Origin: Vreelandella olivaria
GTDB lineage: Bacteria > Pseudomonadota > Gammaproteobacteria > Pseudomonadales > Halomonadaceae
DNA length: 64,000 nucleotides
Direction: 5' to 3'
NCBI GenBank assembly: GCA_004295565.1
Contig: AP019416.1
Span: 1,426,001-1,490,000, forward strand
Position numbers and translations under genes: made by a program. Below are positions 39,185 to 49,760 of this stretch, one piece after another (positions within the stretch are counted from its first letter, which is position 1; every line of letters starts with the position of its first letter). Under the pieces are notes generated by a model. That model was not told the DNA's origin and ran no database searches. It saw nothing but the letters and a program-made list of their open reading frames with translations.

Positions 39185-39428
39185 TGGGCTAAAACTAAAA
39201 GTTGCTCCAGTGCTTGAAAAAGTCAGCTCGCGACTATCGCCTATCCTAACGTGGCAGAGTAAGCCTAGCTGGCCTTCTTGTTGCTCGCGTACCGATGACA
39301 CGCCAGTAATGAAGATACTAATCCTGACACTAAAACGAGCGCCCCTACCCCTGCGGCAGCGTTTCTGTTAACATGCTGCGATTAATTTTCTGCGCTTGAC
39401 GCCTCTTCGATTCAACGGTGAACCCTCC
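39185..39428. other. Intergenic region before the secretion operon
   Basis: No gene is supported. A TAACAT box near 39369-39374 could be the -10 of the secretion operon. On the minus strand a hydrophobic 35-codon stretch is open but has no start codon. Confidence 0.4.
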
Positions 39429-41183
39429 ATGGCAAAGCAACAGGAAGCAACGGATTTGCAGCGGGCATTAAAAACCTGCAAAAGTTCGTTCTTATCGGTG
39501 GGCTTTTTCAGTATGTTTGTCAACTTGCTGATGCTTGTACCACCCATGTACATGCTGCAAGTATACGACCGCGTGCTCTCTACCCAGAGTGTCGACACCT
39601 TGTTAATGCTCACCCTGGTGGTCGTGTTTCTGTTCATGATCATGGGCGGGTTAGAGCTGGTGCGTTCGCGCATGCTGGTGCGTGTCGGTAACAAACTCGA
39701 CACCACGATTAACGAACGGCTCTACAGCGCCATGTTCCGCCGCAGCTTAGTGGCCCAGGGCAGCCAAAGCGCGCAACCGTTGAGTGATTTAACCAGCCTG
39801 CGCCAGTTCCTAACCGGCAATGGCCTGTTTGCCTTTTTGATGCACCCTGGGTACCCGTTTACCTCGGCGTCCTCTTTCTGTTTCACCCCTGGCTGGGGGT
39901 ATTCGCGACCTGTGCAGGCATTATTCTGCTAGCGTTGGCCGTCGCCAACGAAAAAGCCACCAAAAAGCTGCTCGCCGAAGCCAACAGTGAGCATATTCAG
40001 GCGCAAAACCTGGCCAACTCCAATTTACGTAACGCCGAAGTGCTGCATGCCATGGGCATGCTGCCAGGTATCATGGGTCGCTGGTCGAAGCGTCATCACG
40101 AATTCCTATCGAAGCAGTCTCAGGCAAGCGACCGAGCCGGCGCTTTAACCAATACCTCCAAGGTGCTGCGTCTGCTGTTCCAATCGCTGATTCTCGGCCT
40201 GGGTGCACTGCTGGTATTGCGTGGCGAAATGACTCCCGGGATGATGATTGCCGGTTCCATTCTGATGGGACGGGCGCTCGCGCCTATCGACCAAATGATT
40301 GGCGGCTGGAAAGGCTTCGTCAGTGCCCGCGGTGCATACGAGCGTCTCAATGACCTGCTCACGCAAATACCCAGTGAAGAGCGCAAAATGTCGCTGCCAG
40401 CGCCTCAGGGTGTGGTCGCGTTAGAAGGCGTGGCAGCCGCACCACCTGGGGCGCGTATGGCAACCATTCGCGGAATCAACTTCAGCGTGTCCAAAGGCGA
40501 ACACGTCGGCATTATTGGCCCCAGCGCGGCGGGTAAATCGACCCTGGCGCGGGTGCTGCTGGGTATCTGGCCCTCGCAAGTCGGTGATGTACGTCTCGAT
40601 GGCGGGGTAATTACCCAGTATAACCGCGATGAAATCGGCCCTTATATTGGCTATTTGCCCCAAGATATCGAACTGTTTGACGGCACTATCAGTGAAAACA
40701 TTGCCCGCTTTGGCACTATCGACCCGCAAAAGTGGTCGACGCCGCCAAGAAAGCAGGCGTGCACGAAATGATTCTGGAGCTGCCCAACGGTTACGACACG
40801 GTGATCTCTGCCAGCAGCGGGGCGCTTTCCGGTGGCCAGCGTCAGCGTGTGGGGCTGGCCCGGGCGCTGTACGGCAACCCCGTGTTGGTCGTGCTGGATG
40901 AACCCAACGCCAACCTGGACGATGCCGGTGAACGAGCGCTGGCGATGTCTATCGCCCAGCTGAAAGCCGAAGGCGCCACGTTATTCGTCATCAGTCACCG
41001 CACCAGCGTATTGAAAAATATGGATAAGCTGCTGGTGATGAAAGAGGGCAGGTCAGCATGTTTGGGCCACGTGACCAAGTGTTGGCGCAGTTTGCCAAGA
41101 AGCCCCGTGAACAAGTCAGTCAGCAAAGCGCTGCCCGCCTCTCAGCCATCTCCGGTGGCCGTGGTAACGAGGAGAAGTCATGA
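39429..41183 (+). CDS. Type I secretion ABC protein, PrtD/HlyB class (frameshifted)
   Basis: Inner-membrane ATPase of a type I secretion system. The membrane domain opens with [20 protein letters not shown], then [20 protein letters not shown], the PrtD-family signature. The nucleotide domain has Walker [40 protein letters not shown], signature [16 protein letters not shown] and Walker [10 protein letters not shown]. No N-terminal C39-like domain, so it is the PrtD type. About 585 codons; breaks near 39845, 40735 and 41055. The ATG at 39429 is preferred to 39396. It overlaps the next gene as ATGA. Probable cargo: the S-layer-like protein at 53437. Confidence 0.93.
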
Positions 41184-42554
41184 GCGACGAAAAACGCAAC
41201 CTGCCCACGTCAGAGATCGACGTCACCCCCAAAGAGCCGGTGACCATCGACGGTGAAGCGAGTGAAAAGCTGCCCACCAGTGACAAAGGTTACCGCAAGC
41301 TCGGCTTTGCCATCCTCTTTATAGCCCTGGGCGGTTTTATTCTCTGGTCGGTGACCGCCTCCCTGGCCATTGCCGTTGTAGCACCGGGTAGCGTCTCAAT
41401 TGAGTCCTTCAAACGTACCGTACAGCACCTGGAAGGCGGTATTGTCGAGCAGCTGTTAGTGGAAGATGGCGACAAAGTAGAGGCCGGTGACACCCTGGTG
41501 GTGTTAAGTGACACCCAGGCCAGCTCCCAGCTGGCCATTGCCCGTTCGCGCTACCTGATTAACCGCGCCATGGAAGCCCGCCTGCTTGCCGAGCAGGCCG
41601 GGGCAGAAATGATGGAAATCCCCGAAGATATTCAAGACACCGATGATCCTCGCGTTCAGCAAGTGATTGCAGTGCAGCAAAGCCTCTTCGCCGCCCGTCG
41701 CCAGTCGCTGAAAAGCACCCTGGAAGCGCTGGATGAGCAGAGCGTGCAGATGCGCGAACAAATCGAAGGGCTGGAAGAGCGCATCAGCGTTAACGTTAAT
41801 CGCATCAGCTCGCTACGCTCCGAGGCTGAAGACTTCCGCTCGCTCTACCGTGAAGGGTTGGGAGATAACCAGCGCCTGCGTGAGTTAGAGCGGCAAGTGC
41901 TGCAATACGAGGGTGATAATGCCGAATTTCGTGCCAACATCGCCCAACTGCGTTCGCAAATCAGCGAAAACAGCATGGAGCGCGAAATTCAACAGCAGGA
42001 GTTCCAAAAGAGGTCGGTGAACAGCTGCGCGACGCCCAGGCGCAAATAGCCGAAGCGGAAGAGCAGATTATCTCGCTCCGTGATCAGGTGGAGCGTTCAG
42101 TGGTCACCGCCCCGGTCTCCGGCACCGTCGTAGGGCGTCAAGTGCACACCGTAGGGGCGGTGATACGCCCAGGCGACAAAATCATGGATATTGTCCCCTC
42201 CAACGAAGGTTTCGTCGTAGAAGCGCGTATTCCCACACGCGATATCGACAATATTCATATTGGCCAGTTTGCAGAAATACGCTTTAGCGCCTTCAATCAA
42301 CGCTTAACTGATGTTATTGATGGTGAAGTGATTTACGTCAGTGCGGACAGCTTTGAAGATGAAGCCACGGGGCTAAGTACTACCGTGCCCGGGTAGGTGT
42401 CACCGAAGAAGGGTACACACAAATGAATGACCGCATGCAGCTTCTCTCCGGCATGCCCGCGGAAGTCATGCTTCGTACCGGTGAACGCACCTTTGCCAGC
42501 TACATAGCCAAGCCCATCACCGATATGCTGGCTCGCGCCCTACGGGAGGATTAA
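41180..42554 (+). CDS. Type I secretion membrane-fusion protein, HlyD/PrtE class (frameshifted)
   Basis: Periplasmic adaptor linking the ABC protein to the outer-membrane channel. One N-terminal helix ([20 protein letters not shown]), a lipoyl half ([20 protein letters not shown]), a long coiled coil (about residues 120-300), and the second lipoyl half [20 protein letters not shown] with [21 protein letters not shown]-terminal [20 protein letters not shown] with a final short helix. About 458 codons; breaks near 42010 and 42395. The stop and the TolC start share one base. Confidence 0.93.
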
Positions 42555-44042
42555 TGCCGAAAATACCCAGCCAACAACGATTCGTTCGGGTAGTGGGCGC
42601 CTGGTCACGCACGGTACCGCTGGCCCTGACGGTTAGCCTAATCGCTTCACCGCTCTACGCACAGCAGGATATGCCAGCAGGGGGCGCCGCCATGGAAGAG
42701 CTGGCCGCCCTGGAACAGGCCACCCGTTCTCCCGGAGCGCTACCCTCGCTACCGGCGCTTTTTGGCCGTGCGCTGGAGCATGACGCAGACCTCACGCGCC
42801 AGCGCTATGAGCTAGAAGCCACCCGGGAAGAGATCCCCATGGCGCGTTCACAGCTACTTCCCCAGCTAAGCGCCACAGGCGGGTACCTCTGGCAAGACTC
42901 CACCAATATACAAACATCACCGGACGACTTTGGCCTCGACCAAGCCGCCCAACGGCCCGGCGAAATTGAAGAAAACTACTGGCAGATCCAGCTCCAGCAG
43001 CCCCTGTTCAGCTTAGAGCGCTGGCGCGGCATGGATGTAGCCGACGCCCAGGTAAACGCCGCCGAACTTCAGCTGGCCGTGGTAGAGCGTGATCTTGCAC
43101 TGCAAGTCAGCGAAGCCTACGTACAAGCCTACTTGGCCTCTCAGCGCCTCGGGTTATTAGAGTCTCAGCAAGAGTCACTGGAATTACAGGTTCGTCAGGC
43201 GCAGCGCGCCTACGACCTTGGTGTGGGGGATCGTATCAACCTGCTGGAAGCACAGTCACGACTAGACCAGGCCATTTCAGACGCCGTACAGGCAGAAAAT
43301 GAGCTTGATAACGCCCTGAGCATCCTGGAACGCCTAACCGGCACGCTGCCCGAATTTCGCGGTCTAGCCATCGGCGAACTGTCCGAGGTCTCTCAACAGC
43401 GAATGGGGTGCCCAGGACGACTGGCTAGCCCGCACCGGGCAAAACCTGGATGTGCTGTTAGCGCGTCAGGAGCAGCGTATTTCAGAAGCGGATGCCAGCA
43501 CCCGCCGGGCGGGCTACTACCCAGAGGTAAACCTCAACCTCAGCTACTCAGACCGCACAAGCGACGACGTACTGCGCGAAAGTGAAGACTATCGTGCCGG
43601 TGTCGAGATGAGCGTGCCGATTTATCGCGGCGGTTACACCACTGCCAATGTACGCCAAGGCGAAAAACGCATTAATGCCAGTCAGGCAGCGTTTGATAAC
43701 CAGCGCAATTTGGCCGGGCAGGAAGTCCGCCAGCGGCTACGTTCTTTAAATGGCCATGTGCGCCGTATTGAAGCTCTCAAACAAGCCATCGCCTCCAGCC
43801 AGCTATTTTTAGAAGCCGCCGAGCGAGGCGAACAGCTGGGTCTGCGTGATTTGGTAGACGTACTCGACGCCCGCGCCAGTCTCTACGACCAGCGCATACA
43901 GTATGTGGATACCATTGGTGAGTACGCCCTGGACAGTTTAGCGCTTCAGTCAGCCGTAGGGGAGCTGGGCAGTGATGACTTGGGTAATGTGATGACACTG
44001 CTGCTATCGTTAACTGATCTAACCGCTACCACGTCAGGATAA
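42554..44042 (+). CDS. TolC family outer-membrane channel of the secretion system (one frameshift)
   Basis: Trimeric outer-membrane efflux protein. Signal peptide TVPLALTVSLIASPLYAQ. Two homologous halves: LPALFGRALEHDADLTRQRY ... QPLFSLERWRGMDVADAQVN ... QRAYDLGVGDRINLLEAQSR, then SVPIYRGGYTTANVRQGEKR ... LGLRDLVDVLDARASLYDQR. The NLLEAQ and DLVDVLDA motifs are the TolC repeat. About 496 codons; one break near 43405. Third gene of the secretion operon. Confidence 0.93.
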
Positions 44043-44052
44043 ACCTACTCCA

Positions 44053-45431
44053 ATGGCAGCGCTGAAAGGCACTCAAAGCAACGACTGGCTAAGGCGAGCC
44101 ATGCGTTGCTTTGACGCCGCAATCGCCGTGGCGGTCTCTTGGTTGATACTGTTGAGCATGTCTCACATTAACTACCAGGAAGACGACTACTTCTTTTAAT
44201 GCTCATTGGCGGCCTGCTGCTACCCGCCATTGGTGAGCTGCTGGGGCTGTATCAGCCATGGCGCGGGCGCAGCCTGTTCAGCATGCTGGGCGTGTATGGC
44301 CTTAGCTGGCTAGCGACCATTGTGCTGCTTAGCTTACTGCTCGTGGCAACCCATAATACCCAAAACTTCTCGCGACTCTGGATGGGGGTTTCCTCGTTAG
44401 CCGTGCTTACCACCGGCAGCCTGATGCGTGCCGCCCTCTATATCTACCTAAGAAACCTCCGCGCCAAGGGTAAAAACCGCAAACGTATCGTTATTATCGG
44501 CCGTCAGGCCAATCTCGAAAGGCTGGCAAACCACCTCAACGCCATGGTGTACGCAGGCTATCAGCTCCAGAGCGCCTACACGGATGATGACTCCGACCAC
44601 TTCCATAAACAGCTCCACACCCTGGCGGAAGAGAGCGCCTTTGATAGAGCGTTTGATGAAATTTGGCTCACCTACCCACTCAGCGACGGAGACAAAGTAC
44701 GCCTGGTATCCGCCAATTTGATTAACATTCCCGTCAGCGTGCGCTACTTCCCCGACTTGTCCGACATTCGCCTGCTCAACCACCGCATGGCGCAAGTCGT
44801 CGGTCTCTACTCGTTAGAGCTTAACTACAGCCCCTTAGACAGCGGCCCGCTAAGGTTTATTAAAAACCTGGAAGACCGCCTGCTGGGCGGGCTGCTGTTT
44901 ATTGTTTTCCTGCCGGTGATGCTACTGATTGCCGCATTGGTAAAGTGGAAAATGGGTGGGCCAGTGCTCTTCAAACAGCACCGCCACGGTATTGACGGCA
45001 AATGTTTCCGCATCTACAAATTTAGAAGCATGAGCGTCCATAAGGCAACGAACACCCAGCAAGCTTGCCAAAACGACCCGCGCATCACCCCCCTGGGCGC
45101 CTTTTTACGCCGCACAAGCCTGGATGAGCTACCCCAGCTTTATAACGTACTGCAGGGAAGAATGTCGCTGGTCGGGCCGCGCCCTCACGCCCTGGATCAC
45201 AACAAGTATTACCAAGGCGTTATCCAAAACTATATGCAGCGGCACCGGGTCAAACCCGGCATGACAGGCTGGGCGCAGATAAACGGCTATCGCGGCAACA
45301 CCGACACCTTAGAGCAGATGCAGAAACGGGTAGAGTACGACCTCTACTACATTGATAACTGGTCGCTGGGGTTTGACTTAAAGATTCTGGCGATGACGAT
45401 TTCCCGCGGGTTTATCAACTACCAGCCCTAA
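44053..45431 (+). CDS. Undecaprenyl-phosphate sugar phosphotransferase, WcaJ type (one frameshift)
   Basis: Initiates polysaccharide synthesis by transferring a sugar-1-phosphate to undecaprenyl phosphate at the inner membrane. N-terminal helices, a CoA-binding-like soluble domain (NRKRIVIIGRQANLERLANH), TM5 (RLLGGLLFIVFLPVMLLIAA), and the catalytic domain: GPVLFKQHRHGIDGKCFRIY, KFRSM, RRTSLDELPQLYNVLQGRMS, LVGPRPHALDHN and HRVKPGMTGWAQINGYRGNT. About 460 codons. The break near 44200 lies in the N-terminal helices. Starts 10 bases after the TolC stop, tying glycan synthesis to the secretion operon. Confidence 0.94.
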
Positions 45432-45450
45432 AGCAACGCCAACGCGCTGC

Positions 45451-46378
45451 CTACAGCCAAAAATGCTTATGCATAGAGAGCCGGCGTTTTACCCCAAGCG
45501 GCAGCCTGGCTTCACTTTTGCCCAACCGATACCCCCGCATATTTAAGCAAAGTGCGCAGCCCAGCCTCTGGCAGCCGCCAGGGCGCTCGACGCCATAAAT
45601 AGCTTAACTCCGAACGCACAAAGCGGCCGCCTTCCCCCTCAGCCCTGCCCAACCAATCCAGCAGCCAGGCCTCACGGTGATGCAGCACACCAATATCGAA
45701 ATAGCGCTGAAACTCCTCCACCAGCGAATAGTTATGGGAGTGTAGAGCGCAGGCCTCGGCGCAGTAAGCCAGCTTCCAACCCGCCTTTAGCAACCGTGCG
45801 CCGGCAATCATATCCTCGCTCAGAATCGTACCTTCGGGAAACCCGCCCGCGCTGATAGCGCCTCACGGCGATACGCCGCAAAAGAGTTGGAGAGAAAGGC
45901 AGTTTTAATACCCAGCCGGGGAATATCCGCCGTCGCCACCACCCGGGACTCATCAGGGTAGTTAAAATAGCGGGCATGAGCCGCAATGGGTGAGGCATCA
46001 GGGTGGGGTAACTGGCGTCCAAAAGCCCCCCACGCCGGGGTCATCAAACGCCGCGACCAGCTGCGCAAGCGCATCCTGATCAGCTATCAATGCATCCTGG
46101 GTAAGAAAAATAACGATATCGCAGTCACTTAGGTAGTGAAGTGCCCGCTGCCGGGTGCCCCCATGATCAAAGTCACAGCGCTCGATCACTAGCAGTTCAC
46201 ACCCAAACTCATGCGCAATGGCCGCTGTTTCATCGTCGGAAGAGGAGTCCACGACCAGCACGCGAAAGTGCTTGGCGGCAGGCTGAGTGCGTACAAGCCA
46301 GTCACGCCACAAGGCACCAGCATTAAGCGTAGGCACACACAACCCAATGGAAGGAGAAGAAGGAACAGCAGCGGCCAT
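45451..46378 (-). CDS. Family 2 glycosyltransferase, rhamnosyltransferase-like (frameshifted)
   Basis: GT-A transferase: PSIGLCVPTLNAGALWRDWL, LVVDSSSDDETAAIAHEFGC, FDHGGTRQRALHYLSDCDIV, FLTQDALIADQDALAQLVAA and, after breaks near 46025 and 45835, ILSEDMIAGARLLKAGWKLA. The F-D-H-G-G-T-R motif is typical of rhamnosyltransferases. The raw frame ends at 45512, but an extra G near 45525 hides the true tail, YRLGKSEARLPLGVKRRLSM, ending at 45451. About 309 codons. Opposite in direction to its neighbours. Confidence 0.87.
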
Positions 46379-46494
46379 AAATCAGTCAAGCTCAAAAAGT
46401 GAATGGAGTCCGGCTATAAAAACCGCCAAGCAAGCGCGTATACTACCCGCTGGTCAGCCGAGTGACACGGAGCAATCGTGTTTTGAGTACAAGT

Positions 46495-47438
46495 ATGGAC
46501 ACCCGCATGCCCCCCTCCATCCCGCATGTTGCCATTTTAATGGGAACCTATAACGGTGAGGCGTATCTATCAGAGCAGCTAGATTCGATTGAGGGCCAGC
46601 AGCACGCCCACTGGACGCTACACGTTTCAGATGATAGCCCCTTGCCCGGCACCCGCCGCCTATTAGAGGCCTACCAGCGGCGCTGGGGCGAGCAACGGCT
46701 AAAAATTTACTCAGGCAAACAGCAGGGGTTTGCCGCCAACTTTATGTCGCTGGTGCGCAATAGCGCCATTCAAGGCGACTACTACGCCTTTGCCGACCAG
46801 GATGACCGATGGCATCCCGAAAAGCTCACACGGGCAGTAGAACGGCTAGCCGCGTATCCGCCCAGTCAGCCCCAGCTGTATACCGCCAGAGCGCAGCTGG
46901 TGGACGAGCAGGGCACGCCAACAGGGTATTCCACGCTGCAAGCGCGCCCGCCGGGTTTTAACAATGCCCTGGTGCAGAACATTGCCAGCGGCAACACTAT
47001 GGTGTTTAACCAGGCCGCGCGGGAGTGCTTGCAACGTTCACCCCATGGCGAGGATACCGGCCTGCACGACTGGTGGTGCTACCTGTTGATCAGTGGCTGC
47101 GGCGGGCGAGTGGTTTACGACAGCACCCCTGTATAGACTATCGCCAGCACGCCAGTAACCTCATCGGCATGCAGCGCGGGGTTAAAAGCCTGCTAATGCG
47201 CATCAAACACCTGTGGCAAGGAGGCCACCGCATGCAAATCGACCGCAATTTGACCGCCCTGGCGAACCACCGAGACTGGCTTGAGCCCCAGCATCAAGCG
47301 AGTTTTGACCGCTACCGACGCTCCCGCCACGGTAACCCATGGCAACGCCTTCAAGGCTTAATGAAGGCGCGGGTATACCGCCAAACATGGCAAGGTAACC
47401 TGGCCATGCGCGTAGCCGCTCTTCTTAACAAAGGGTGA
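46495..47438 (+). CDS. Family 2 glycosyltransferase (one frameshift)
   Basis: HVAILMGTYNGEAYLSEQLD and SIEGQQHAHWTLHVSDDSP form the nucleotide-sugar site; YYAFADQDDRWHPEKLTRAV carries the D-x-D-D metal motif; SGNTMVFNQAARECLQRSP is typical of the WbbD/RfbF-like group. A break near 47130 joins the C-terminal part with CIDYRQHASNLIGMQRGVKS. About 315 codons from the ATG at 46495; the upstream ATG at 46462 is possible. The sugar donor is unknown. Confidence 0.87.
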
Positions 47439-47544
47439 CTAAGGTAACATCTTCGCCCTTATTTCTGCCTGGAGTGGGGAGAGGGCCTGGCACCTCCTAT
47501 TCACCTATCCAAATTCAACACATCGAATGGTGTAAAGAGAACCA

Positions 47545-48372
47545 ATGAACCCACATGCTTTAAATACGGTGGCACCACGCGCCATGGTGGTACACCTATG
47601 GCGCTATCGTGAACTAATCGCCCGCCTGATTAAGCGCGATGTATTAGGCCGCTACAAAGGCTCGCTGCTCGGGCTGGCATGGTCGTTTGTCACCCCCATT
47701 ATTATGCTGGTTATTTACACCTTTGTATTTACAGTCGTTTTCAATGCCCGCTGGGGAGTCGGGGGCGAGGAGAGCAAGGGGTGTTCGCCCTGCAGCTATT
47801 TGCCGGGCTGATCGTCCACGGCATTCTTGCCGAAGTGCTAACCCGTTCACCCAGCCTGATTCTGACCAACACCAACTACGTCAAAAAGTGGTGTTCCCGC
47901 TGGAAATCTTACCCCTGGTGCCCCTTGGCTCAGCGCTTTTCCATGCCGCCGTTAGCTCCCTGGTGCTGATACTGGCCCAGCTGGTAGTGCTGGGCAGCGT
48001 ACCCTGGACCTTCTGGATGCTACCTCTGGTACTGCTGCCACTTATGGTATTAACCATGGGCATTAGCTGGCTGCTGGCCTCCTTAGAGTCTTCCTGCGCG
48101 ATATAGGCCAAACCATGGGGCTGATAGCCACCATGTTGCTGTTTCTATCGCCGATTTTTTACCCCATCTCCGCGCTACCGGAAAACTTTCACGGCGTAAT
48201 TCACGCCAACCCGCTAACGTTTATTATCGAACAGGCACGCATCGTGCTGCTGGAAGGGCAGCTACCCAATATTAGTGGGTTGCTCAAGTATCTCGCGGTA
48301 TCGCTAGTGGTGGCGTGGTTAGGGTTTGCCTGGTTCCAGAAAACGCGTAAAGGATTTGCTGATGTCCTCTGA
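47545..48372 (+). CDS. wzm: Polysaccharide ABC exporter permease Wzm (frameshifted)
   Basis: Membrane subunit exporting a finished lipid-linked polysaccharide. LWRYRELIARLIKRDVLGRY with KGSLLGLAWSFVTPIIMLVI is the family signature. LTRSPSLILTNTNYVKKVVF, PLEILPLVPLGSALFHAAVS and LFLSPIFYPISALPENFHGV follow. About 276 codons; breaks near 47770, 47888 and 48105. Overlaps the Wzt start by 11 bases. Confidence 0.92.
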
Positions 48373-49760
48373 AACAGTTACACAGACCGAGGCGACGCCC
48401 CCGGTGATTACCCTGAGCGATATTGCCAAATATTACCAAATCTACGAGGCGCCCAGCGACCGGCTCAAGCAGTTCGTCGTACCCAAGGTACAGCGGCTGG
48501 CGGGTAAAACCGCCAAGCGCTACGGCCGGGAGTTCAAAGCCCTTGACGGTATCTCCTTTGAAATACGCAAAGGCGAAACCGTGGGAATTATCGGCCGCAA
48601 TGGCTCCGGCAAATCCACCCTGCTGCAGATGATCTGCGGCACCCTAACGCCGACCCACGGCGAAATAAACACCATGGGCGCATCGCCGCCCTGCTTGAGC
48701 TGGGCGCCGGGTTTGACCCGGAATTTACCGGGCGTGAGAACGTCTACATGAACGCCTCGGTACTCGGGCTGAGCAAGCCCGAAATCGACGAACGCCTGGA
48801 TGATATTCTCGCCTTCGCCGAAATCGGCGACTTTATCGACCAGCCGGTCAAGACCTACTCCAGCGGTATGTACGTCAGGCTCGCGTTTGCCGTTATCGCC
48901 CACGTGGATGCCGATATTCTGGTGATCGACGAAGCGCTTGCGGTAGGCGACGCCTTCTTTGTACAGAAGTGCATGCGCTTTCTGCGCCGCTTTATGGAGC
49001 ACGGCACCGTGCTGTTTGTCAGCCACGACACCGCCGCCGTGCTCAACCTCTGCGAGCGGGCGATCTGGCTGGATAAAGGCAAGATCGCCGCCGAGGGCGC
49101 CCCCAAAGAGGTGGCAGATGCCTATCTGAAAGCCTTCTTCGAGTCCAACCAAGGGGCCAGTGACACCACCAAGCGCAACGATGAGTGGCACGAGCAGCAG
49201 CGTAAGCGCCCGGTACCCCGGGACATGCGCCAGGACATCATCAACGCCAGCCCCTATCGCAACGACCTGGAAATTTATGCCTTCGACCCAGACGCAGAAG
49301 GGTTCGGCAAAAGGGCGCGATCATGGAAGAGGTGCTGCTCCACGACCGCGAAGGGCACCCGCTGACCTGGGTAGTGGGTGGGGAAGAGGTCATTCTCTCC
49401 ATCAAGGCGCGTATCCACCAAGAGCAGCCCATGCTGCAGCCCATCATGGGGTTTTATATCAAAGACCGCCTGGGCCAGACCCTGTTTGGGGATAACACCT
49501 TTATCACCTACCAGGACGACCCCGTGAGCGCGATGCCCGGCGCGGTGCTGGCCGCCAGCTTCACCTTTCGAATGCCCATCCTGCCCCAAGGGGATTACAG
49601 TATTAGCACCGCCATTGCGGACGGCACCCAAGACAACCACGTACAACACCACTGGCTGCACGATGCCCTCTTCTTCAAGTCACACTCCAGCAGCCATAGC
49701 CACGGCCTGGTGGGCATCCCCATGCACCAAATCGAACTACAGGTAGAACGACACGCATGA
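48362..49760 (+). CDS. wzt: Polysaccharide ABC exporter ATPase Wzt with C-terminal glycan-binding domain
   Basis: ATPase subunit: ITLSDIAKYYQIYEAPSDRL, Walker A GIIGRNGSGKSTLLQMICG, KTYSSGMYVRLAFAVIAHVD (signature), Walker B DILVIDEALAVGDAFF and the H-loop FVSHDT. After about residue 315 comes a Wzt C-terminal domain (EEVILSIKARIHQEQPMLQP, MGFYIKDRLGQTLFGDNTFI), which in known systems reads the modified end of the glycan. The product is about 466 codons. Breaks near 48680 and 49310. The stop overlaps the next start as ATGA, and the next protein begins with a methyltransferase, a logical partner for a capped-glycan exporter. Confidence 0.93.

Noticed and set aside
39256-39375. A hydrophobic 35-codon stretch on the minus strand (GALVLVSGLVSSLLACHRYA)
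   Set aside because: It looks like a membrane anchor, but there is no start codon or ribosome site and a stop lies just upstream.
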